A stretch of DNA of 64,000 bases from Flavobacterium pokkalii (GCF_014596575.1 NZ_NASZ01000003.1:1-64000), one strand, 5' to 3'; positions 1 through 6,795 are shown, counted from the stretch's first letter. Program-made: numbers and translations. The notes: generated by a model from the sequence alone, not told the origin.

Positions 1-60
1 CAGTTGTAAATCAACGACTAAATATACGAAATAACTTATGTTAAACCAAATATAAAGCAC

Positions 61-101
61 AAAAAAAACCGCCTCAGTTTTGAGACGGCTTCTTTTTTTG
101 T
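61..101 (-). terminator. intrinsic terminator after metZ
   Basis: On the minus strand an 8-bp stem (CCGTCTCA with TGAGGCGG, one G-U pair) is followed by a run of eight T. It lies 15 bases beyond the metZ stop codon and closes the methionine operon. The A-rich other flank means it could also work in the other direction. Confidence 0.75.
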
Positions 102-115
102 TTTATGTTTCTTTC

Positions 116-1288
116 TTAAGAAAGCGCCTGCTCTAAATCGGCTATAACATCTTTTACTGTTTCTAAACCAACAGAAACACGAACTAAACCTTCGGTAATT
201 CCAACCGCTAGTTTCTCTTCCGTTGATAATTTACTGTGTGTTGTAGAAGCCGGATGCGTCACAATCGTTTTAGCATCTCCAATATTTGCTGAAAGCGAAC
301 ATAATTTAATTTTGTCCAAAAACGCTCTTCCAGCCTCAATACCACCTTTAATTTCAAAAGCAATAATATTTCCACCTAAAAGCATTTGTTTTTTAGCCAC
401 TTCATATTTAGGGTGCGATTTCAGGAAAGGATATTTCACACTGTTTACATTCGGGTGATTTTCTAAAAACTCAGCCACTTTCATTGCATTTTCACAATGT
501 CTTTCTACTCTCAAAGCTAAAGTTTCGATACTTTTTGACAATACCCAGGCATTAAATGGTGACATTGCCGGACCTGTATTTCGAGAGAAAAGATAAATCT
601 GACGTATCAAATCAGCGTTACCCACAGCAATTCCACCTAAAACACGTCCTTGTCCGTCCATTAATTTCGTTGCCGAATGAATCACAATATGTGCGCCGTA
701 TTTCATCGGTTGTTGAATATATGGCGTTGCAAAACAGTTATCCACAATTAAAATCAAATTGTGCTTTTTAGCAATCTGTCCCAACAATTCCAAATCAATC
801 ACATCCACACCCGGATTCGTTGGCGTTTCAACGTATAAAATTTTAGTATTTGGCTGAATGAAACTTTCAATGGTATCCGGCTCATTAATATCAAAATACG
901 AAGTTGTGATATTCCATTTTGGAAAATAAGTCATAAACAACGCATGCGTAGAACCAAAAACACTTCCTGCCGAAACAATATGATCTCCTGAACTCAACAA
1001 AGCCGCCAAAGAAGAATAAATCGCCGCCATTCCGGTTGCAAAGGCATAACCTGCCTCAGCTCCTTCCATAGCACAAACTTTATCTACAAACTCCGTTGTA
1101 TTAGGATTCGAAAATCGGCTGTAAATATTACGTACTTTTTCCTCTGTAAACGAAGCCCTCATATCCTCAGCATCTTCAAACACAAAGCTTGAAGATAAAA
1201 ACAAAGGCGTTGAATGTTCCTGATAAGACGTTCTGTCGATATGTGTACGAATGGCTTGAGTTTCAAAACCAAATTCTTGTTCTTCCAT
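116..1288 (-). CDS. metZ: trans-sulfuration PLP enzyme, O-acyl-homoserine sulfhydrylase (MetZ-like)
   Basis: A 390-residue cytosolic enzyme of the Cys/Met-metabolism PLP family. The family signatures are clear: the Y-x-R pair at 56-58 inside YSRFSNPN, ETPTNP at 164-169, D183 in VDNCFATPY, and the PLP lysine K208 in SATK. It most likely joins sulfide to an activated homoserine to give homocysteine. Because the acyl donor gene in the same operon is a MetX-type acetyltransferase, O-acetylhomoserine is the expected substrate, although related genes are often labelled O-succinylhomoserine sulfhydrylase. It is the last gene of the metX-thrA-osmC-metZ operon and so should fall under the SAM-I riboswitch at 5341-5450. 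Cystathionine gamma-synthase or methionine gamma-lyase activity cannot be excluded by sequence alone. Confidence 0.85.
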   Translation of the reverse strand: MEEQEFGFETQAIRTHIDRTSYQEHSTPLFLSSSFVFEDAEDMRASFTEEKVRNIYSRFSNPNTTEFVDKVCAMEGAEAGYAFATGMAAIYSSLAALLSSGDHIVSAGSVFGSTHALFMTYFPKWNITTSYFDINEPDTIESFIQPNTKILYVETPTNPGVDVIDLELLGQIAKKHNLILIVDNCFATPYIQQPMKYGAHIVIHSATKLMDGQGRVLGGIAVGNADLIRQIYLFSRNTGPAMSPFNAWVLSKSIETLALRVERHCENAMKVAEFLENHPNVNSVKYPFLKSHPKYEVAKKQMLLGGNIIAFEIKGGIEAGRAFLDKIKLCSLSANIGDAKTIVTHPASTTHSKLSTEEKLAVGITEGLVRVSVGLETVKDVIADLEQALS

Positions 1289-1373
1289 TTTAATTTAATT
1301 TAAAGTTTAAAGTTTACCGTAATCACGATACAACTTAAACTAATTATTTTTAATCTCTTATAATAATCAGTGA

Positions 1374-1805
1374 TTATTTCGCTAATTCTACTCCGTTCAA
1401 AATTACTTTGTAATGAATAGTCGCAGTAGGCTCTACCGTTTTAGAAACGGAACAATATTTTTCAAAAGACAATTGAGCTGCTTTAGCCGCTTTGTCCTCT
1501 TTAATGTTTCCTTCTAATGAGAAAACCACATAAATATTTTTAAACGGTTTTGCTTCTCCCACCTGAACTCTTTCTCCTTCAACCTCAGCTTTGAAAGAAG
1601 TAATTTCCTGACGTTGTTTTTTCAAAATCGAAATCATATCAATTCCGCTGCATCCCGCAACACCCATCAAAACCAATTCCATCGGACTTGGCCCCATATC
1701 ATTTCCTCCAAAATCCGGACGTGCATCTACATTTACTATATGTCCTCTTTCGTTTTTTAATTGAAAGTGGAAGTTTTCGTTTACTCTGTCTAATGTTATT
1801 TTCAT
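1374..1805 (-). CDS. OsmC/Ohr family protein
   Basis: A 143-residue protein with the OsmC fold signatures: GPSPMELVLMGVAGCSG around 39-54 and KYCSVSKTV around 116-124, giving the two reactive cysteines C52 and C118. Members are thiol peroxidases that reduce organic hydroperoxides, or YhfA-like relatives of unknown substrate. The full-length match and both cysteines suggest an active protein. It lies between thrA and metZ in a methionine operon, so a role in protecting sulfur intermediates or thiol enzymes is possible, but this is inference from position. The gap to thrA holds an interspersed repeat. Confidence 0.8.
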   Translation of the reverse strand: MKITLDRVNENFHFQLKNERGHIVNVDARPDFGGNDMGPSPMELVLMGVAGCSGIDMISILKKQRQEITSFKAEVEGERVQVGEAKPFKNIYVVFSLEGNIKEDKAAKAAQLSFEKYCSVSKTVEPTATIHYKVILNGVELAK

Positions 1806-1818
1806 AATACTTTTTTTT

Positions 1819-1872
1819 TAATCTGAAATCAATCCCGATAACTATCGGGACGTTAATCTGCAATCTAAAATC
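1819..1872. repeat. interspersed repeat with TCCCGATA/TATCGGGA palindrome
   Basis: The thrA-osmC gap is made of ATCTGAAATC / ATCTGCAATC / ATCTAAAATC-type units around an 8-bp inverted repeat (TCCCGATA, AC, TATCGGGA, positions 1833-1850). The same decamer family recurs at 27170-27244, and the palindrome recurs at 29621-29640 and 52979-52996. This looks like a small dispersed intergenic repeat and not an operon-specific signal. Confidence 0.6.
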
Positions 1873-4284
1873 CTAACCTTTATCTGACAATCTTAAAATA
1901 TCACCAAAAACACCTCTAGCTGTTACTGCCGAACCTGCCCCGGCTCCCTGAATTACAATTGGTCGGTCACCGTAAGATTCGGTGTAAATTTCAAAGAAAG
2001 AATCCGAACCTTTCAATCCGCCTAAAGCCGTATCTGAAGAAACTGAAACTAATTTCACTTCTAAAATCCCTTTGTCATTTTGTAAATCACCTGATAATTC
2101 TCCAATGTAACGCAACACATGATTTGGCTTTTGTTCTTCTTTTATTTTAGCATAAATCGGATCAAATTCTTTTAATTTGGTTAAGAAATCCGCAGCACTT
2201 CCTTCACGTAAATGCTCCGGAATTAAATTCTGAATAGCTACTTCTTCGAATTCGTTTTGCAAATCCAATTCTCTTGCCAAAATCAATAATTTTCTACCTA
2301 CATCGTTTCCACATAAATCCTCACGCGGATCCGGCTCCGTATAACCATTATCAATTGCTTCTTTCAAAATTTCGCTAAACGGAACCTCTTTAGCAGAAAA
2401 ATTATTGAATAAATAACTCAATGTACCCGAAAACACTCCTTTAATTTTAGTGATATTTTCACCTGAAAGATGTAATAATTTAATCGTATCAATCAATGGT
2501 AAACCGGCACCAACATTGGTTTCATACAAATAGTTCTTTTGATTTTCTGCCAGTACTTTTCGTAATTCTTTATAAAAACCATAACTTAACGTATTAGCTA
2601 CTTTATTAGAAGAAATCAAATCAAAACCATTTTCAACCAATGGAATATAATTTTCCACAAAGGCTGCGCTGGCAGTATTATCAACCGCAATTAAGTTTTC
2701 TAAATGATTCTCATTTGCATAAGTGATAATATCCTTAATGTCATAAGCAAATCCGTTAGTCTGGATTTCGTTTACCCAATTAGGCGACACACCGTCTTTG
2801 TTTAGCAACACATTTTTAGAATTAGCAATAGCAAAAATATTCAGTTTGATATCTTTTCTTTTTTCAATTGCCTTAGCGGATTCTAAAATCTGATTAATCA
2901 AAGTTCCTCCCACTAATCCGTGACCAAAAACAGCAATATTTATTTTTTTAGAAACCCCGAAAATCTCCCCGTGAATTACATTCAGAGCTTTGTGAAGTTC
3001 GTGCTTTTTAACAACCAAACTCACGTTTTTCCCCGTAACGGTATTATTGAATAAAATCGGGATGATTTTATTGCGAATTAAAGCCGTATAAGGTTTATGA
3101 AAGGTACTCAAATCCTGACCGATAATCGAAATTACCGAAACATCATCGGTTACCGAAATCTTATTGACATCTTTAGAATAGAAATCATTTTCAAATTCTT
3201 TTTCTAATTCAATCATCGCTTTAGTAGCCTGAGATTCGGCCACAACCAAACCTATTCCTCTTTCGGAAGATCCCTGAGAAATAATACTCACACTGATATT
3301 ATTATCGCCCATTACTTTAAAAATTCGGGCGTCAACTCCGGTTTTACCAAGTAACCCTCTTCCTTCTAAATTCACCAAAGCCAAATCTTCCAAAACAGAA
3401 AGCGTTTTAATACCTCCTGAAGTTGAAGTAGCCGTAATTAAAGTTCCTTCATTTTCGTGATTGAAAGTATTTAATATTCGCAACGGAATATTTTTTTCCA
3501 ACAACGGAATAATGGTTTTAGCATGCAAAATAGTCGCTCCAAAATTAGCCAACTCATTTGCTTCATTAAAAGTCAAATGATCGATTTTCTTAGCATCGGC
3601 TACCAAATCAGGATTGGCCGTATAAATACCATCTACGTGCGTATAATTCTGAAGTTCGGCTGCATTTAAATAATTAGCTAACAAAGAAGCCGTATAATTA
3701 CTACCGTTACGTCCCAAAGTTGTGGTAACATTATTAATATTAGAACCAATAAAACCGGTAACTATATTGACATATACCGCATTATCTTTAAAATACTGAA
3801 TCACATTTTTCTTTGAAACCTGTTCTAAAGGCTGTGCATCGCCAAATTTTGAATCGGTTTTTAGAAAAATTCTGGAATCAGCAAACTTGGCATTGATTCC
3901 TTTTTCAACTAAAATTGCTGTTAATAATTTTGCCGAAAGCAATTCGCCAACAGACAAAATCTGATCTTTAATTTTAGAACTATAATCGCCTATTAAACTT
4001 ACTCCTTCATATAATTTATCCAAAACAGCAAATTCTTCCGACAAATCAACCGCGCTATAATCATTCTGCTGATACTGTTTGAATTTTTCGAGCAACGATT
4101 TATAATCGCCATTTTTAGCCGCTACAGCAAGAATTGCTTCTAATTCATCCGTCGCACTTCCACGAGCCGAAACCACAACGGCAATTTGCTCTCCCTGATT
4201 CACTTTATCAGTAATTATGGAAACCACTTTATTGATGCCTTCTCCATTCGATAAAGATTTTCCTCCAAATTTTAATATTTTCAT
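1873..4284 (-). CDS. thrA: bifunctional aspartate kinase / homoserine dehydrogenase
   Basis: An 803-residue fusion, close to the usual size of about 820. The aspartokinase part occupies about 1-290 (KFGGKS at 5-10, GRNGSNYTA near 191-199). ACT regulatory sequence follows (about 300-440). The homoserine dehydrogenase half starts with the Rossmann motif GHGLVGG at 454-460 and carries GVFSGTLSYLFN at 616-627 and EPDPREDLCGNDVGRK at 650-665. It phosphorylates aspartate and reduces aspartate semialdehyde to homoserine, feeding threonine and methionine. It starts 23 bases after metX, so the two are co-transcribed behind the SAM-I riboswitch. That predicts that at least this copy is controlled by SAM and not by threonine attenuation. 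Confidence 0.93.
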   Translation of the reverse strand: MKILKFGGKSLSNGEGINKVVSIITDKVNQGEQIAVVVSARGSATDELEAILAVAAKNGDYKSLLEKFKQYQQNDYSAVDLSEEFAVLDKLYEGVSLIGDYSSKIKDQILSVGELLSAKLLTAILVEKGINAKFADSRIFLKTDSKFGDAQPLEQVSKKNVIQYFKDNAVYVNIVTGFIGSNINNVTTTLGRNGSNYTASLLANYLNAAELQNYTHVDGIYTANPDLVADAKKIDHLTFNEANELANFGATILHAKTIIPLLEKNIPLRILNTFNHENEGTLITATSTSGGIKTLSVLEDLALVNLEGRGLLGKTGVDARIFKVMGDNNISVSIISQGSSERGIGLVVAESQATKAMIELEKEFENDFYSKDVNKISVTDDVSVISIIGQDLSTFHKPYTALIRNKIIPILFNNTVTGKNVSLVVKKHELHKALNVIHGEIFGVSKKINIAVFGHGLVGGTLINQILESAKAIEKRKDIKLNIFAIANSKNVLLNKDGVSPNWVNEIQTNGFAYDIKDIITYANENHLENLIAVDNTASAAFVENYIPLVENGFDLISSNKVANTLSYGFYKELRKVLAENQKNYLYETNVGAGLPLIDTIKLLHLSGENITKIKGVFSGTLSYLFNNFSAKEVPFSEILKEAIDNGYTEPDPREDLCGNDVGRKLLILARELDLQNEFEEVAIQNLIPEHLREGSAADFLTKLKEFDPIYAKIKEEQKPNHVLRYIGELSGDLQNDKGILEVKLVSVSSDTALGGLKGSDSFFEIYTESYGDRPIVIQGAGAGSAVTARGVFGDILRLSDKG

Positions 4285-4307
4285 CTCAAATATATTTTGT
4301 ATTGCTG

Positions 4308-5306
4308 CTAAAAAATAGGAGCAAGTAAATTGTTTAATTGTTCATACTCAATCAAAAAAGCATCATGGCCATGAATAGATTTTATTTCTTTATAAGAAAC
4401 ATTTACATGATGCTTTTTTAACTCTTCATAAGTATCTTTATTTTCCTGTGCGGTAAAAAACAAATCTGAATTTATACCAATAATATGTATCGTAGCTTCA
4501 ATCTTAGAAGCAAAAACTTCAAACGAATCGCTATTTCGGGTAACATCTATGGTTTTCAATAACTGATTCATCATTTTATATGAAGCTAACTGAAACCGTT
4601 TTTGCAATTTTTTCCCATGATGCAACAACCAGCTTTCGATATTAAATATAGCTAATTCTTCATTAATGGTTCTGTCAAATTTCAATTTAAAAGATTCCGG
4701 CGTTCTGTAACACAGCATGGCATGAATACGGGCATCTTCAATTGGATTAGACGAATTTTTTAAAATTTGTTCCTGCAAAAAACAATTTGCAATCAACCAA
4801 TCGGTCGATTTCCAGTCGGTTGCAATAGGGATTAGATTTAGTGTCAATTTAGGTTCCAAAGCAATCATTTCCCAGGCAATTCCTCCACCTACTGAGCCAC
4901 CAATAATAGCATACAATTGCTGAATTTTCAAAAATTTGACTCCTTCAACAAAAAGTCGGGCAATGTCTCTGGCTGTAAAATCAGCATAGTTTTCTATAAT
5001 TACTTCATCAAAACCATTTCCCGGAACATTAAAAGCCAGAATAGAATATTTATGGGTATCAATCGTTTTATTTTCACCAATTAAATCATTCCACCATCCA
5101 TTCTCTCCAATAACCTGAGCGTTGCCCGTTAAAGCATGATTAACTAAAACAACAGGAGCCGTATGAAGCTCCGGACCAAAAATCTGGTAACTTAAATTGA
5201 TAACAGGATAAAATGCACCACTCTCGGTAGTGAAATTTTTTATGATAATAGGATTGGGATTATTTTCCAATTTCAAATCTTTAAATAGGTTTGATGATGG
5301 AAACAT
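4308..5306 (-). CDS. metX: homoserine O-acetyltransferase, alpha/beta-hydrolase fold
   Basis: A 332-residue alpha/beta hydrolase. The nucleophile elbow GGSVGGG places the serine at S138, and the likely triad partners are D281 (INSD) and H314 (SIHGHDAFL). The early motif NHALTGNA is typical of MetX. It activates homoserine for sulfur incorporation by MetZ. It is somewhat shorter than the common 350-380 residues. It is the first gene of the operon; the start codon lies 34 bases after the SAM-I aptamer, with a CCTTC tract just before it that could pair with the GAAGG in the aptamer. Since it could be another acyltransferase of the same family, the operon and riboswitch carry much of the assignment. 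Confidence 0.88.
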   Translation of the reverse strand: MFPSSNLFKDLKLENNPNPIIIKNFTTESGAFYPVINLSYQIFGPELHTAPVVLVNHALTGNAQVIGENGWWNDLIGENKTIDTHKYSILAFNVPGNGFDEVIIENYADFTARDIARLFVEGVKFLKIQQLYAIIGGSVGGGIAWEMIALEPKLTLNLIPIATDWKSTDWLIANCFLQEQILKNSSNPIEDARIHAMLCYRTPESFKLKFDRTINEELAIFNIESWLLHHGKKLQKRFQLASYKMMNQLLKTIDVTRNSDSFEVFASKIEATIHIIGINSDLFFTAQENKDTYEELKKHHVNVSYKEIKSIHGHDAFLIEYEQLNNLLAPIF

Positions 5307-5340
5307 TAAAAAGAAGGCTCAATAAACTAGAAGAATTTGC

Positions 5341-5450
5341 GTTGTTATCTTTCCACATTTTTTTGTGGTAGAATGCAGCACCTTCTTCGACAAATCGAAG
5401 GGTTGCTAAGGCATCATCGGGTCTAATCCCTCGTCCTTTCTTTATAACAT
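5341..5450 (-). promoter_or_regulatory. SAM-I riboswitch (S-box) in the metX leader
   Basis: Read on the minus strand this has the whole S-box core: a P1 helix (GTTAT with ATAAC); GAGGGATTAGACCCGATGA, the P2 and kink-turn region, followed by TAGCAACC; a P3 hairpin CTTCGA-TTTG-TCGAAG; GGTGCT; and a P4 hairpin CCACA/TGTGG, ending with GAAAGATAAC. No T-run terminator lies between the aptamer and metX. Control may therefore act on translation, perhaps through the CCTTC just before the start codon. Confidence 0.93.
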
Positions 5451-5477
5451 TTCAATACGTTTATGAACTTAAAGCCA

Positions 5478-5508
5478 CAAAGTAACTACTATTTTTTCAA
5501 ACAAACAA
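5478..5508 (-). promoter_or_regulatory. promoter of the metX operon
   Basis: On the minus strand a TTG is followed after 20 bases by TTACTTTG, one base off the Bacteroidota -7 box TAnnTTTG. The expected start point, about 5470, lies about 20 bases before the first aptamer helix. The riboswitch operon therefore probably has its own promoter and is not read from the upstream unit. Confidence 0.5.
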
Positions 5509-5549
5509 ATTTTGCCGACCCAGTTTTAAATCAGCAACTATATATCAAA

Positions 5550-5598
5550 CAAACGCAAGTCATCACTGAACACAAAATCCAGAAATCACCTGCGTTTG
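5550..5598 (-). terminator. hairpin after the 68-residue gene
   Basis: On the minus strand, CAAACGCAGGTGAT pairs with ATGACTTGCGTTTG (12 of 14 positions match), followed only by TTTGATATA. It sits just after the 68-residue reading frame and before the metX promoter. It probably ends the upstream transcript, although the T-run is poor. Confidence 0.45.
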
Positions 5599-5622
5599 AG
5601 CCCTATATTCAAAATACTACAA

Positions 5623-5829
5623 TTAGATAAACAGTGCTTCATTTTCCTTAGAATACATCATAAACGTTAATGAATTAGATGCTTTTTTTTGATCTTTCAA
5701 ATCTGCATCCGTATTAATACCAAATCTGCTGTCGGTTAATTCTATCCTATTTTCTTTTTCTGCATTGTTAGTAGCCCTTATTTCTCTTATAAAGTCTAAT
5801 GCCCTTGTGATCATTCTTTTTGTGTTCAT
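5623..5829 (-). CDS. small hypothetical protein, 68 residues
   Basis: I do not recognise this protein. It is charged and soluble-looking: an amphipathic N-terminal stretch rich in Arg and Lys (about 1-20), then an acidic and polar region, with no signal peptide and no membrane segment. The start is ATG preceded by an AT-rich, Bacteroidota-like leader without a Shine-Dalgarno site. It is the only sizeable frame in the minus-strand unit that begins with the promoter at 6231-6259, and it follows a terminator (5888-5924) that has an alternative antiterminator fold. It could be the gene controlled by that attenuator. It could also be spurious, though good flanking signals argue against that. Confidence 0.5.
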   Translation of the reverse strand: MNTKRMITRALDFIREIRATNNAEKENRIELTDSRFGINTDADLKDQKKASNSLTFMMYSKENEALFI

Positions 5830-5887
5830 GATGTTTAAATTTAATTTATTTGACTTATTTATTGTTTGTTATATTATTTTTTGTGTT

Positions 5888-5924
5888 ATAAAAAAACCCT
5901 TTTGATACTGTACCAAAAGGGTTT
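5888..5924 (-). terminator. intrinsic terminator with competing antiterminator (T2)
   Basis: On the minus strand AAACCCTTTTG pairs with CAAAAGGGTTT (11 bp) and is followed by seven T. An upstream CCAAAAG (5951-5945), four bases after the stop codon of the short frame at 5955-6035, can instead pair with CTTTTGG of the terminator 5' arm. A second helix, GTTTATA (5940-5934) with TATAAAC (5927-5921), stacks inside it. The two folds exclude each other, the hallmark of transcription attenuation. Confidence 0.65.
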
Positions 5925-5954
5925 ATATAATTTTATAAACGAATCTTTTGGATA

Positions 5955-6035
5955 TCAACAGACCAGCTTTTGCACACAAAGTACAGCCGCCGAAAATTGC
6001 TTATTCATCTTAATGTTATTCTTAATACTAATCAT
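5955..6035 (-). CDS. possible leader peptide, 26 residues (or 17 from inner ATG)
   Basis: A short frame between two terminators. From 6035 it would encode 26 residues; from the inner ATG at 6008 it would encode 17 (MNKQFSAAVLCVQKLVC). The stop codon is four bases from the antiterminator arm CCAAAAG, so a ribosome finishing here would cover that arm and favour the terminator at 5888-5924. No clear promoter lies directly before it, so it is probably read through from 6231-6259. The peptide matches nothing I know. Confidence 0.35.
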   Translation of the reverse strand: MISIKNNIKMNKQFSAAVLCVQKLVC

Positions 6036-6072
6036 CTGTTGTAATCTTGAAATCTTATTATTTGTGCTTTAA

Positions 6073-6103
6073 ACAAAAAACCTCCTAAATTTCTTTAGGA
6101 GGC
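6073..6103 (-). terminator. intrinsic terminator (T1) after the 22-residue frame
   Basis: On the minus strand CCTCCTAAA, loop GAAA, TTTAGGAGG is followed by TTTTTTG. This is a strong 9-bp stem. The CCTCCT of its 5' arm is complementary to AGGAGG inside the short frame upstream (within 6163-6170), so pairing there would disrupt the terminator. Confidence 0.75.
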
Positions 6104-6139
6104 TTTTGCTATATTTTTATCTTATTTGAATAAAAAGAA

Positions 6140-6208
6140 TTAAGCTACTGCACTCCTGCAGACCTCCTTTGCTTTAACCATCGATTTTTTACAAATAATA
6201 AAATTCAT
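6140..6208 (-). CDS. possible leader peptide, 22 residues
   Basis: A 22-residue frame, MNFIICKKSMVKAKEVCRSA then VA, beginning about 16 bases after the predicted start point of the promoter at 6231-6259. The codons for Lys-Glu-Val spell AAGGAGGTC, which contains AGGAGG complementary to the 5' arm of the terminator at 6073-6103. A ribosome on those codons would block the alternative pairing. With the strong promoter and terminator this could be a leader peptide, or the RNA may simply be a short non-coding transcript of about 150 bases. Confidence 0.35.
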   Translation of the reverse strand: MNFIICKKSMVKAKEVCRSAVA

Positions 6209-6230
6209 TTTTTCTTTTTCTTTAGTGACA

Positions 6231-6259
6231 CAAAGATATAAAAAAATCTTTATCACCAA
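6231..6259 (-). promoter_or_regulatory. promoter of the short-ORF unit
   Basis: On the minus strand TTG, 18 bases, TATCTTTG: an exact match to the Bacteroidota primary-sigma consensus. It drives the unit with the 22-residue frame, T1, the 26-residue frame, T2 and the 68-residue gene. Confidence 0.75.
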
Positions 6260-6348
6260 TTACATTTTTAAAAATTTTACAACCAAATAAACTAATTAAC
6301 AGTTTATTATGGATTTTTATATCTATTTTAAGACTCTGTCTGCAAAAA

Positions 6349-6417
6349 CAAATCAAAAAAGAGCTTTTTCGCTCGGAAAATTCACTAAATCATCCTTATT
6401 CCACTCTCCTGATTTGA
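6349..6417 (-). ncRNA. possible small RNA between the SAM-controlled genes
   Basis: An exact -7 box (TATCTTTG on the minus strand, 6423-6430) would start a transcript near 6417. About 45 bases later a hairpin GAGC-GAAAAA-GCTC with six T follows (6355-6374). The 5' end CAAATCA (6416-6410) is complementary to TGATTTG (6355-6349) past the T-run. No sensible reading frame exists inside. The terminator stem is short and no -33 TTG is at the right distance, so this is tentative. Confidence 0.25.
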
Positions 6418-6614
6418 TGTATCAAAGATACACACAAACTCCTGTTGTCATGTTAACTTAATTTTAAATTAAGATTATCAAAAAAATTCAAATCTTTAGC
6501 TATTACAACCCAAAACCACACATCAATTCTTTATAGAAAACCAAACTGCATCACCTCAAAAATTTAATATTAAAATTTTAGCTAAGTTTAATTTACAATT
6601 CAAAAATGGTTTTA

Positions 6615-6622
6615 TACCTTTG
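6615..6622 (+). promoter_or_regulatory. -7 box of the metK promoter
   Basis: TACCTTTG matches TAnnTTTG exactly. The start point would be about 6629, just before the first helix of the SAM-II-like aptamer. No clear TTG lies at the -33 position. The 370 bases upstream to the minus-strand promoters are AT-rich, and apart from the possible small RNA I see nothing in them. Confidence 0.55.
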
Positions 6623-6631
6623 CACCACAAA

Positions 6632-6740
6632 ATACAAGAGGAAAAATTTGAACTGATTGCAACCTCTTCGTAACGAAAGCTCTTCGTTATGAGTACTGAA
6701 AAAATTCAGTAGAAAAAAAAATGCTAAAGCAGAAACCCTC
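6632..6740 (+). promoter_or_regulatory. SAM-II-like riboswitch in the metK leader
   Basis: The core matches the SAM-II pseudoknot: P1 AAGAGG (6636-6641) with CCTCTT (6663-6668); inside the loop ATTT, seven bases, TTGCAA, the same spacing as in the known SAM-II aptamer; and the downstream GCTAAA (6723-6728) followed by CAG (6730-6732), which can pair with CTG at 6653-6655. Unlike the compact form, two hairpins are inserted between P1 and the 3' strand: TAACGAA/TTCGTTA (6671-6689) and TACTGAA/TTCAGTA (6694-6711). Its position before the SAM synthetase gene fits feedback control. Confidence 0.72.
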
Positions 6741-6795
6741 CTTTAGTCTTTTTCGGCAGTCTGTTTTCCTCGCTTAATTTTAAAAAAATTTTATT

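Noticed and set aside
6724..6753. CTAAAG/CTTTAG hairpin with TCTTTTTC read as a metK terminator
   Set aside because: The stem is only six bases with an 11-base loop and the T-run is broken. It would also be released by SAM binding, which gives the wrong sense of control for metK. Kept as an observation, not as a terminator.
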